Below are positions 1 to 10,060 of a stretch of DNA of 64,000 nucleotides, piece after piece. The notes under the pieces are model-generated. The model made no database searches and was not told the DNA's origin. It saw only the letters and a program-made list of their open reading frames with translations. Origin of the DNA: Coix lacryma-jobi var. lacryma-jobi. Its lineage: Eukaryota > Streptophyta > Magnoliopsida > Poales > Poaceae. Numbering within the stretch: the stretch's first letter is position 1; every line of letters starts with the position of its first letter. The position numbers and the translations under genes are program-made. The DNA is taken from contig CM019824.1 of NCBI GenBank assembly GCA_009763385.1, positions 150,604,305 through 150,668,304 on the forward strand. Direction: 5' to 3'.

Positions 1-2617
1 TCAATATGAGTCACGCAATTTCTTGGAGAAATTCAAGATCATACATGTGACTCTGTTTGTCATTTTTATGGACCACAAAGATACTATGTCATGCACATCT
101 ATGCATCTACAATGTTGTCCTAAGTGTGCGCCTTACTCATAAGGTACCATAAATTTACTAAACTTATTGCTCAAATTCTTCAATTTAGAGCAAATGATCC
201 TGGACGCGGGATCCAATCCATGTAAATGGAATTGTTTGGTTTAGGGACTACATCATCATTAAGTATCTTAGGTCCATACACATAATGGCCAAACTAATGT
301 TCTCATTGAGAGAATCAAATTTGTTGTTTGATGACCCAAAATAGAATTGCAATTTAGCGACATCTAGTTGGTGACATGCGGACTTACACAACGCATAGTC
401 AATCCAAATTCATAACACTGCAATCATACGACTCCCTCGATTGCAGTTCGTATGTGGATATTTGGCCTTGTAGACAAAATATTTCCCATCTGCGAATTGG
501 TAACGTTTTGCACGTACCGATATCACCACCGCAGTGTACATCAATGGGCATTTTGAGATCACCATAAGGTATTATTATCCGTCATTCAATAATACCACAG
601 ATCTCTCATTAGGGATTCATTTAATGCTTGTATGCTGAGTACATCTTTGAGGAAGATTCCAGGCATTAGGGGGAGACACTTACCACACATGGAATGCCAG
701 GAATCAAAAAGAGAATATCATTACTGATGTTCGATCCTCATATCCACGTACCAAAGAATCTGAACCAACAGTTTAGAATATCTTAGATTTGCAACACATT
801 GCAAATAGTCTGTCAAATGCATTTACTTGTCATAATGTTGTCACCCAATCCGATTCCCGTTTAGTGTGCCAAAAAGAGTGGAAGTACCTAACAAAACCAC
901 TCAACTCCAAAATCTGGATAAGAGGGGGAGAAGTATGCCACATGGGAATACAGCTTCTTGCAAGCATTCTCGGATCAGGGGGACATAATTCTCCAAGACA
1001 ATACATGCATATCAACATCAAGTTGATAGACACTCTATGGATATTTACTATCCAAAGCCTATGGATGTTTAACATCCAAAAGCCCAGCATAACTCGTGCA
1101 CAACTTTAGGCGCTGGGTCATTGGAACACCCTAACTCTGTTATTATGGGAAATGACATAGAGTTAAAAGGGTAAACATTTCCACATGCTTAAATTGGTTC
1201 CATTGAATCAATCATTCAAAAGACTACAACTTGTCGACATACTCCTCAAAGTTGCCATATACCTTATCTGGATCCAGATCACAAGTCCTAGGTAGAGTGT
1301 TCACACACTCACATTGGGTCAACCACATGTGGCAATTAAGGAGATATGCTTTCACTCAAAAGTGAGAAGTCATTACATTCTTAATGATTTCTCCTCATAA
1401 TGCATTCCCTATGGAAGCATTATGAATTTTTCAAATCCATGTGGTGGTGAAATAGTGAAAGCTTGTAGCACATGGTTGCATGCATAGACCTAGAATAACA
1501 TACCCATTGGTATGTGTGGAAATTATGTTCCTATACCGATAATTGACAGATCAAAATTGATTTGGATAGATTTGGAGTATAAGTCCCTTATGGACTTTGT
1601 ATTCTGAATCAAAACATAAATCTCAACATACATTGTGTATAAATCAAGTCACTCCATGACTTGAAATAGTTAAGTTGTTTGTGGTATAACTAACTAGGTG
1701 AGTTCCTTCCACAGAAGGATGCAACTTAAGAAATCCCAATTGGATTTTATACATCTCATATGAACATATCAAAACAGGAAGTCATCGTATAAGACGGAAT
1801 TTGAGATAAGAAATTTGGTTAACACCAATTTATGCTTAAGTCTATAACTTAAGAAAACATCAGTCTTCCAATATTCAATTGATATTGTATACCAATATCC
1901 AAACAATATTGTACAATCATACTACCAACACTGATGATCATTCAATCCCTAAATATGGACAATATCCATTCTAACCCTGGGATGATAACCTTAGTGCCAT
2001 CAAAGCGCTTATGTATCTTGCATATCGCAACATGCCTGATATTGCATTTGCAGATACTTGCTATAGCTCAAAAAAGCGCAACTTCTATACACCGAAAGGT
2101 GGGAGTTAATGAGGATATCCACAAATATCTATATGGCACAAAGCATCTTGATTTATCATTATGTAAGTTAAGATATGATCATTTGGAGTATGAAAGTACT
2201 GGCTATTTAATCCTTATAATGTCAGATCATATGTTGATGTTAGTGGTAAAGTTCTCATAGAGGTCATTAAACTCGACTCTAGTGGCTACTTCCACTCCTC
2301 ATTCTGAAGTATTACATGAACATGTATAACTTCATTGAATGATCACTTTGATTCTATCGAAGCACCAGCCATTATCTTCAAAGATAATGCAACTTGTGTT
2401 GCTTGGATGTCAACAGGTTACATAAGAGGAATATCATATATTGCCTTCTAGAAATGTTTTATTCTCACGAAAGTGAGGAGATAAACACCTTGTAAACTAA
2501 ATCATGTGATAACTCCACAAGATTTATTCACAAAGTCCCTACCAATTTCCACATTTCACAATGTGTTGTTGAGTTTGGTATGCGATGACTTTGAGAATTG
2601 CAAGGATCAGGGGGAGA
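1..2617 (+). pseudogene. Degenerate Ty1/copia pol (integrase to RNase H)
   Basis: Remnant of a Ty1/copia polyprotein with many stops and frameshifts. At about 60-340 a diverged integrase core can be read (a ...YAST... stretch, then KFTKLIAQILQFRA, then a stretch ending VLIERIKF). At about 735-880 the conserved post-integrase linker follows (SYPRTKESEP, then LQHIANSLSNAFT). From 1990 the RNase H region is seen: YLAYRNMPDIAFA near 2010, AIIFKDNATCVAWMSTGYI near 2370-2420 and the C-terminal DLFTKSLPISTFHNVL near 2520-2570. The reverse transcriptase part (about 900-1980) is not recognisable to me. The order matches a plus-strand copia pol. The 5' LTR and gag lie outside the window. Not functional. 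Confidence 0.8.
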
Positions 2618-3248
2618 CTCCTCTTGAAACTAACCTGTTCAAAACATCATATTGTACTTTTTTCCTCTATAAGTTTTTCCTCACACAGATTTCGCTTAGA
2701 AGGTTTTTAATGAGGCAATATCAATACAAATCATATGTCATATCTCTTATTTTCCCCACCGGGGTTTTTGTATGGGAATCTAAGACATAACCTATGTCAT
2801 ATCTTCTGTTTTCCTCCACATAGGTTTTTGAGAGGGTATCAAGGACATATAATGCCAATTATGATCATCAGATCATATTTATTATTCTCTAAACTTGGTT
2901 ACGGGGTTTTTCCTTCCGAGGTTTCCCGTATTGGTTTACGATGAGACAATAATCAACATATATGTTGTATCTTCTATTTTTCCCCATAGGGGTTTTTAAG
3001 GAGATACCAATGACATATATATTGTCCTCTAAACTATTTATGAGTTTTCTCCTGCAAAGGTTTTCTCATATGAGTTTACAATGAGACAATATCATTATAT
3101 GTTGTATCACTTTCTCCTTATTTTCCCATTGTGTTTAAAGGAGTTTTTAACAGCATATCTATCAAGTATTTTTTTCTCGTTTTTATCAACTTTTTGGAGG
3201 ATTAATACTATTCATTGATCTCAAAGATGGATTCGATCAAAGGGGGAA
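2618..3248 (+). repeat. Copia 3' untranslated region with TTTTTCC/GGGGTTTTT repeats and PPT
   Basis: After the pol end, and a first purine tract near 2610 (AGGGGGAGAC), four or five imperfect units of roughly 100 bp follow. Each contains a run like TTTTCCCC...GGGGTTTTT and an ATGAGGCAAT/ATGAGACAAT box. The block ends in the purine tract AAAGGGGGAA (3239-3248) directly before the LTR, which is the likely polypurine tract. Such C/T-G/T repeats are common downstream of pol in plant copia elements. Short ORFs here are chance. Confidence 0.6.
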
Positions 3249-3403
3249 TGTTAAGAGACGGTTGATCTCATCCGCTCTCTTCCTCTCTCGATCTCTCTCT
3301 CGGATGGTGGTAGTTGCTACTCATCTACACGTATATGTATGTACATCATCATTGATCAATGAAGATTATTGGTTCATTTGTCATTCACTGTGTTCTATTT
3401 ACA
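3249..3403 (+). mobile_element. 3' LTR of the degenerate copia element
   Basis: Short LTR of about 155 bp, starting TGTTAAGAGACGG immediately after the purine tract and ending ...TTCTATTTACA, so it has TG...CA ends. The CT-rich middle (CTCTCTTCCTCTCTCG) is typical of short copia LTRs. No second copy lies in the window, so the limits rest on the PPT and the TG/CA ends only. Confidence 0.6.
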
Positions 3404-3780
3404 TTCCAACTCTTCACACTAAGGCCCTTGGCCGGCCAGGACGGGCGACCGGACGCTGTCGACGCACAGCACCAGCCCACGTGAGCACGTGGCGCACGAC
3501 GGCTGGCGCAGGCCTCCTCTGCCGAGTCCGCACAGGCCGGCGGCAATCTGCGCGGGCCTTACTTGCATCCAGGCTGCGAACAGCGGCGCACGACACTGGT
3601 GAGGTGGTAGCGCATGGAGGCGTTGTAGTGGCGGGGCGGGGTGCTGGACGAGGCGCTAACGGCCGGAATGACTGGCGTAGAGGGAGCACGCCATCCATGA
3701 AGACCTCGCCGGAAAATAGAGGGAGGATGAAGGGGACAACAATTAGCACTGATGGATTCACAAAACGAATCATGTAACAG
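3404..3780. other. Unassigned GC-rich segment
   Basis: About 380 bp, clearly richer in GC than its flanks. There are overlapping open frames on both strands (3262-3777 +, 3414-3800 -), but no domain that I recognise and no splice or start context favouring either. It may be internal sequence of the minus-strand gypsy element whose LTR follows, or a captured genomic fragment. Confidence 0.3.
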
Positions 3781-4684
3781 TGTAGAGGAGGACGATACAA
3801 ACCTTGTGATGTTCTCAGAATTTGGAAGGGATGTCAGAGTTGGCCGGAAAAGGTCGCCGAACCTTCGCCGGAAAAGTTCACTGGCGCAACTTCGGCTTCT
3901 GATCTAGGCCAAACAAGGAGGTGTTTCGTGAAACCAATTGTACTTTTGCGATCAGCGCATCAAGGAGATCGCCGGCATATATATATGTCTAGGGTTTGAA
4001 CAGTTTAGAAAAATGTGATATTTTATTAATTTTGAATTTAATTAATTCTGCACATAAAAATAATTCTAGAAAATCTAGAATTATTGTTTAAGATGTGAAA
4101 AATACTTCGAAAGCTTCAAAAATTTGGAGAAAATTTCCAGAGATACTTTGGAACATGATGATCCCAAATAAAGTATTTGGAGATCATGAAAAGATATTTT
4201 GGAGCATCAAAAAAATAGATTTTGCTCACAGAAGAATTGGAAAATATTTCGGAAAAAGCCAGAAAAATTCGCGAGAAGTTTATAGTTGTAGGATGATGAA
4301 TGGTAAACTCAAAGAAGTGGTTTGGAGAACACGAAAAAGGATCTTGGACAAGTCCAACAAGAGGATAGAGTTGGGAATGATAAATTTGATTTCTAAATTC
4401 AAAACAGTTCGAACCCAAATTAGTTTGCAAAACTTTAGAAATAATTTCTCTAGGTTTCCAAATAAAACTTTAGTTTATTTTGATAAAACGCTTGTAAACC
4501 CTTTTATTTACTTTTTTAAAATAGAGCAAAACCGATTCACTACTAACCGAGTTTAATATTTTTTTCCACCCAAATAAAATTATGCAATGGCATGAATACA
4601 ACAAACGATTAATATTTTTTCTCCGTCTAAGATTTTTTCATTTCCTAATTAAATTTTAATTAATAAAAAACCCAGGGTGTTACA
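3781..4684 (-). mobile_element. Gypsy-type LTR, minus strand (left limit uncertain)
   Basis: Read on the minus strand it begins TGTAACACCCTGGGTTTTT at 4684, a start typical of plant Ty3/gypsy LTRs. It continues AT-rich and has a TATA-like CATATATATATG at about 3975-3988. The left end near 3781 is a guess from a TG dinucleotide. No matching target duplication of the GTTAC at 4685-4689 is seen on the left, so the copy is truncated or its left junction was lost. The small ORFs inside (4095-4556 + and 4116-4430 -) have no recognisable product. Confidence 0.5.
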
Positions 4685-4798
4685 GTTACCATCTGGTTCA
4701 TCTCACGAGCGCCTCCACCAATTCATCTACCACCATGGGCACACCCCTCGGTGGACTGTCAACCATATTTCATCGATAGCGGCACGCTAGGTAGGGGG
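4685..4798 (+). repeat. T0 5' LTR tail and primer-binding site
   Basis: 4685-4778 matches the terminal part of the T0 3' LTR at 55184-55276 (shared GTTACCATCT, then CACCATGGGCA/CATCATGGGCA, then ACCATATTTC...CGA). It is followed by GCGGCACGCTAGGTAGGGGG, a mutated form of the PBS TGGCGCGCCAGGTAGGGGG that is intact in T2 at 59505. This fixes the plus orientation of T0. The front part of the LTR is missing; a minus-strand LTR abuts it at 4684. Confidence 0.75.
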
Positions 4799-4799
4799 T

Positions 4800-5660
4800 G
4801 TGCATGCTGTTCCCATGGCGAATCAGATGGACCTCAAAATCAACTCACCGTCGACCCTCGCCGACAAATCGTCATCGTCATCAGGACTCGCCGCAGATCT
4901 CATCGTCATCAGGCCTCGTCGACCACTCGATGCCAATCTCGTCATTGTCTTCAGGCCTAGATGATCACTCACCGAGATCTCGTCGACTCGTCATCGTCGT
5001 GACCTTGCTGACCACTCATCGTCATCGTCAAGCCTCATCGATCACTCACAATCGATCTCTTCGACTCATTGTCATCGTCAGGCCTCGCCATCCACTCACC
5101 GAGATCTTGTTGGCTCATCGTCATCTCGACCCTCGCCGACCACTCATCGGTGATCTCGTCATTGTTGTTAGGCCTCGCCGATCACTCGTTGTCGATCTCG
5201 TCATCGTCGTCGAGCCTCACTGAGATCTCGTCGACTCATCATCGTCATGACCGTCGTTGACCACTTGTCGTTGATCTCATCGTCGTCAGGCCTCGCACAT
5301 CACTCATCGAGATCTCATCGACTCAACACTGTCGTGACCCTCACTGACCACTCATTGTCAATCTCATCGTCGCTCATCACTCGCTGAGATCTCATCATAG
5401 TCGTGGCCCTCGCCGACCACTCGTCCTCATTGTCGGCTCTTGTTGACCACTTGCCACTCTTGCTGACTCATCGTCGTCGTCAGCCCTTACTGACCTAGAC
5501 TCGTCATCATCGCCAACCCTCGCCAACCTTGACTCGTCGTCGTCAAGCCTCGCCGACCACTCGCCACAGTTCTCGTTAGCTCATCATCATCGTCATCTCT
5601 CGCCGACCACTTGTCGTCGTTCTCATCGTCGTTTGCCAATTGATGAAGATGACTAGGAAC
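4800..5660 (+). repeat. Leader minisatellite of T0
   Basis: Degenerate tandem array of units around TCGTCGTCAGGCCTCGCCG and ACCACTCG. It occupies the same place, just after the PBS, as the array at 60030-60640 in T2. The open frames (4751-4960, 4798-5223, 5069-5260) are Ser/His/Arg-rich translations of the repeat and are not taken as genes. Confidence 0.7.
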
Positions 5661-6259
5661 ATAAGGACACCGCTTGGACTGCTCGATCAGTCGCCATACA
5701 CGTCGTAATGATGATCACCAAAATAATTGGCGCTATGACGACCGTGGCCGCTGCTGTCACGGTTAGTAGGAAAGTCGGGCAACTCCACTACATTGACCAA
5801 AAAACATCATCGCCTTGGTTGATCAACCACACACTAAGTACAACTACGACAAGCGAGTTGACGAGTCTCCAGTGAGCCACAAGTGAGCCATCATGTTGCC
5901 ATCAACTCACGGTCGTCCTCGCCGACCACTCGTTGTCGACTCACTGTCGTTCTTATCGGCCCTCGTCGACTACTCCATTTGGACGACACCAAGCTAAGTC
6001 AATCTTTAATATTTTTCTAAATATCATTCTTTCATCATTACATATCTCCAGATATTATCGTGTGCCTTCGTGGTCACGCCAAATATCATGTGCCTCCACG
6101 GTCACACTGAATATTATCACATGCCTCTGTGGTCACACTATTCTTCATAACCTCTCCCCATAGTTTTTCTCCATGTATACCATCTTAAAGATGACATACA
6201 ATTTCACCGTACGACTTGCCGAATGGCCACATTTTCATTTGTGGTTTCTAGAGATGGCC
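5661..6259 (+). other. T0 internal DNA, no gene seen
   Basis: About 600 bp of noncoding T0 sequence. It includes three copies of a short motif TG(T)GCCTCYRYGGTCACRC near 6060-6140. It ends at the A1 insertion point; the T0 sequence resumes at 14328. No coding remnant recognised. Confidence 0.45.
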
Positions 6260-7576
6260 TGTTGGTATAAATTAATGCACACTCTACTTTATCCGCAAGC
6301 GCACAGATAAAATCTACCGATGTAGCACTTCACCGGAGTAACCCAGTTTTAATATCGAACCCAAAGGAACAGATAGCGATGAGTCTCAAGTGTATAACCC
6401 CTGAGTAACTAACAAGGACAAATAAACTAAAAGTATAGAGGGGATCACTAAGGTTATCTAAATCCAACTTAAGAGTGATATGTTTATTATTCTTAATGGG
6501 GAAGTTGCCATAAAAGGTCACAACAGAGTATGATTCGTTTATGCAAATGTATAATCCTACCGGGCCTACACACGGGTAGGTGGACTATAGAAGAATCAAC
6601 AAGGCTATAAGAGTCACCCTTGCGAACTACCACTACTACCGGCGTTATAGGAGGTAAATATGAGCTATCAAGTCTAAGCACTACGCTTATACTATCCAAC
6701 TACTCCAACTCTAGAGCGACTAGAATTAAAGTACTCAAAAGAGAGTCATAAACCTTAAGAACAATAAGAACAATGGCTCAAACTTAAATATAGATGTTGA
6801 TTACCGAAACAATCGTTGAAGCAAGTCGATGAAGAACTTGAATCCACAGGTACAAGATGAAGAAGTTGATCCGACAGGCCGAAGCTTCCTCTTGATCTCT
6901 TCCTCTCTCTCTCTCTTCTAGTTCTAAAATAAGACTAGGTTCTAATCCTACTAGAGGGATATCTAGTCTTCTACTTGATAGCTGGCTCTTGATTACAACT
7001 AGATGAACTAGATCTAATTCTAGATGAACTAGAAGAGATTCATCTAGAGGGACCTCTACTTCTACATTGGAACCCTAGTTCTGATGTGGAGATGAATAAT
7101 GAAGAGGGAGATGCCTGGAGAGGGGGGTCTGGGGCTGCTTATATAGCCCTGAGGGATCGACCGCGGCCGTTGGATCAAACCGACTTAAGGTACGGCTGAG
7201 ATGCATCCTAGAGGTCGGTGGAGGAAGCTTGCAGAAGACGGAAGCCAGCGGGCCCAGGGGGAGACCGACCGGTGGGCCCAAGGGACCGGTCGGTCCCACC
7301 TGGAGGTGGACCGCGGTGCCCTTTCTCGTGGTGTCTCTATGTGTTCTCTGGAGTCTTCTAGAAGTATCCCGACGTGGCGGTTGCGTTATCTCCCGACGGT
7401 TTCCTTCTATGGGAAGCTATCGGTGCCGATTTCCTGGTTTAGTCCCTGCAGAATCATATCTCACCAAAACTCGTGGAATATTGTCAGTTGAAACCCTAAA
7501 CCTTTGTTGGTGATTAAATTCATGCCTTTTTCATATTTATTTATCCTTTAATTTTGATAGATAACCAGCGTCAACA
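6260..7576 (-). repeat. A1 3' LTR
   Basis: Left LTR of A1, the 3' LTR because the element is on the minus strand. On the minus strand the LTR runs TGTTGACGCTGG ... TACCAACA. A TATA-like CTATATAAGC lies at about 7137-7146 in minus-strand reading. The open frames at 6330-6521, 6493-6699 and 7201-7513 recur in the other LTR and are not genes. Confidence 0.92.
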
Positions 7577-7592
7577 ATTCCCCCAAGCTTAC
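7577..7592 (-). other. A1 polypurine tract
   Basis: On the minus strand AGCTTGGGGGAATT immediately precedes the 3' LTR. This is the expected plus-strand primer site of an LTR element. Similar tracts recur further inside at about 8715 and 8928. Confidence 0.8.
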
Positions 7593-9700
7593 CCTTTGCT
7601 AGTCCCTTAGCAAAGTCAAACCCAAAAGTGGATCAGGAGTTGCTACAGTATCTTCACTTCCAACAAGTACACCTGCTGTAAACAAAAATTCTCCGAAACA
7701 TATCATGTTATTTTTCATGGGGCTTATTACTCTTACCTTAGATCTTGAATAATTGAGAGATTGAACGATCAAATCAAGCACTATGTCTCTAGTTCTTTCA
7801 CTTCACCTTTATCCCGGAGTTTTAATTAATTTTTCAAAAGCATTAATACATATGTTGTCAAATTAAACAATGGATCCAAAGAGAATGTCAATCAACCATT
7901 GAATCAAGAAGTGCATGTGTATGGAAAAATGGAGTCGAATGCTCTTTTGAAATATTGACTCTCTTCTGTCTATCAGAGACATATGACTATCAGGCTAATT
8001 CTACTGTCGGGCACGTGCCCATTTTTCTGACATTTTTTCTTCTTTTTTTTCCTTTTCGAGGTTCCGGACACTTGTCCCTTTTTATTTCCTCAGGATCTAT
8101 CTTTTTGAGGTTTCAGACACTTGTCCCTTTTTATTTCCTCGGATCTCTTTTTTTTCTTTTCTCTCTTTTTTTTAATAGCCATATGCTTTCAACAAACTTC
8201 TGAGAGGGTAGCAACAAATAAATATGAGCATTTATGCGGAAGATGGATGAAATGTGTAAGTGATCTCAATTCAATGGCAAGATAACATCTCATAGGGTCA
8301 CAAAGCTTAATCTAACTCAATGCAATTATTAGTCATGTTTATATTTAGAAATCTCCGGAACTCTAGTGTTATTTAGAATAAGATAATAGCAGCTCAGATC
8401 ATCACATGTCATATCCCAATTACCTAGACCTTAGGTCAAGTATTTGCCATCCATGTATTTAATTCTATTTTTAGGCATTATGAGGAGAACTCATGCTTTG
8501 AAGGCCAGGTACTTGAAAGAAATTAGATAGAGCAACTATTTATCATTTCCATGCAATAGATTAGAGAGAGAGGGTTCTTCTTTGGTCATCAACTTCTTAA
8601 AACAAACTAGACATACTATTTTATTTATTTAATCTAACACACTTTAAGATAAAAGCTAATAGTAGTAGTAGTAAATAAGTCATACCTGAATCGCGAAGAT
8701 AACGGAGGTGCGTCTCCCCCAAGCTGGTTCCCTTAATAGCGTTGAGCCTTCATGTGCCCATATATTTTTGTCTCCTTTTTTAATTAATGGTGAGCCTTCA
8801 TGTGCCCACATATTTTTGTTCTTTTTCTTTTTTTTGAATTAATGGTGTTTTGAATTTATTTATAGAATGAAAAACCTAAGAGGATAAAGATACTTACGTG
8901 GATACATGGGGGTGCCTTCCCCCAAGCTGAATGTTGACGTAGTCGTTCGATCTTGCAATGTAGCAGACTGGCAGTGGATATGTCCTTCCTCGATTAGAGC
9001 TTTGTTTGATGTTTGTTGAGACAGTGCTCCAACAGTGGATGGAGCATTTACTTGCTCGTCAACTTTTCTTGGCCTTTCAAATCTTGTGAAACTCAAATAG
9101 ACAACAAAACTTGTGGAACAGATTAAGCATTAGTGGTTGGCCACTCAAGCCTTAGCTGTCTAGAATTTTAGTGAGATCTCTTTCTTGATATTTTTGTATT
9201 TTATATTTTTATGATGCATGAGAAAGTACAACAAGATGAATGCATGCATATTTATTTTTATTATTTTTATGCCACCATGATGAACATTCCTGTAGGATTG
9301 TACACACCATAGAATTATTCACATGAGGCTTCATGGTTTATGATGTAGTGTAACAAATGTAATATTTTTATTTTCTTTTCTAATGCAATGCAGAAATATT
9401 TGTGAATTAAATATGATGATGCAATGATTCAATATGATGATGCAATAAATGACTAAGAATTAAATATGAGAAATATGCAGCAAAGTAAATATAAATATAA
9501 CTACCGATTTTTACCTTTTGGCGAAGGTTCGGATATTTAGGTCCGACGAACCGGACATTTCCTTGGTTCAGACCTTCCAAGGTATGTCAGATGTTAGAAA
9601 GTTGTTATCGATTGTACCTCTTAGGTGCAGATATTTTCTTCCATACTTTCTTGGTCTGAGTCTTCGCTTCCTGTGGCTCACTGTCTTGAGATTTCTTTTG
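7593..9700 (-). other. A1 interior, noncoding part
   Basis: About 2.1 kb without a supportable gene. It holds T-rich runs (8020-8170), several microsatellite-like stretches (TAGTAGTAG near 8655) and two further PPT-like boxes (CTCCCCCAAGCTGG at 8716 and TTCCCCCAAGCTGA at 8927). The 78-residue frame at 8860-9096 has no recognisable domain. Confidence 0.5.
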
Positions 9701-9711
9701 TTCTTTCTTTT

Positions 9712-10060
9712 CTAGGACAGTGTCGATAGCTTCTTCTTCGTGATTGGCCTCTCTATTCTTGATAGTCTGTCTTCTTTGGCTTTGAGAGCGGCGTCTTTCA
9801 CTTCTATTCTCCTTGGGTGCTTCATTGGGTATGTAGTTGATGAAGTTGTATCGTGCCTTTTCTCCAGGAAAGTGAAAATGGATTTCCTCTTGTAGGTGAT
9901 TGCACTTGTAGTGTAGAGGAATGATCTTCCTAGGATGAGGTGGACATCATCGTCTTCTCCCATGTCGAGGATCAAGAAGTCTGTGGGGACTTAATGACCT
10001 CTAATTCTGACTACGACATCTTCCATCATTCCTTCTTGTTTATGCCTCTTGATATGGTGT
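9712..10060 (-). pseudogene. Athila-type retropepsin tail, fragment 1
   Basis: Minus-strand reading gives a GMMEDVVVRIRGH-like stretch, a stop codon, then VPTDFLILDM followed by DVHLILGRSFLYTT. These are the C-terminal motifs of Athila/plant gypsy proteases (an ILDM box and an LILGR.FL box, compare A2 gag-pro). Only the end of the domain is left, and the catalytic aspartate region is not recognised. It is the largest coding scrap in A1. Confidence 0.65.

Noticed and set aside
3262..3800. Host gene exon in the GC-rich segment
   Set aside because: Two facing frames without domain or splice context. The plus-strand frame begins inside the copia LTR.
4095..4556. 153-residue Lys-rich frame
   Set aside because: Lies in AT-rich LTR sequence, with an overlapping frame on the other strand and no recognisable motif.
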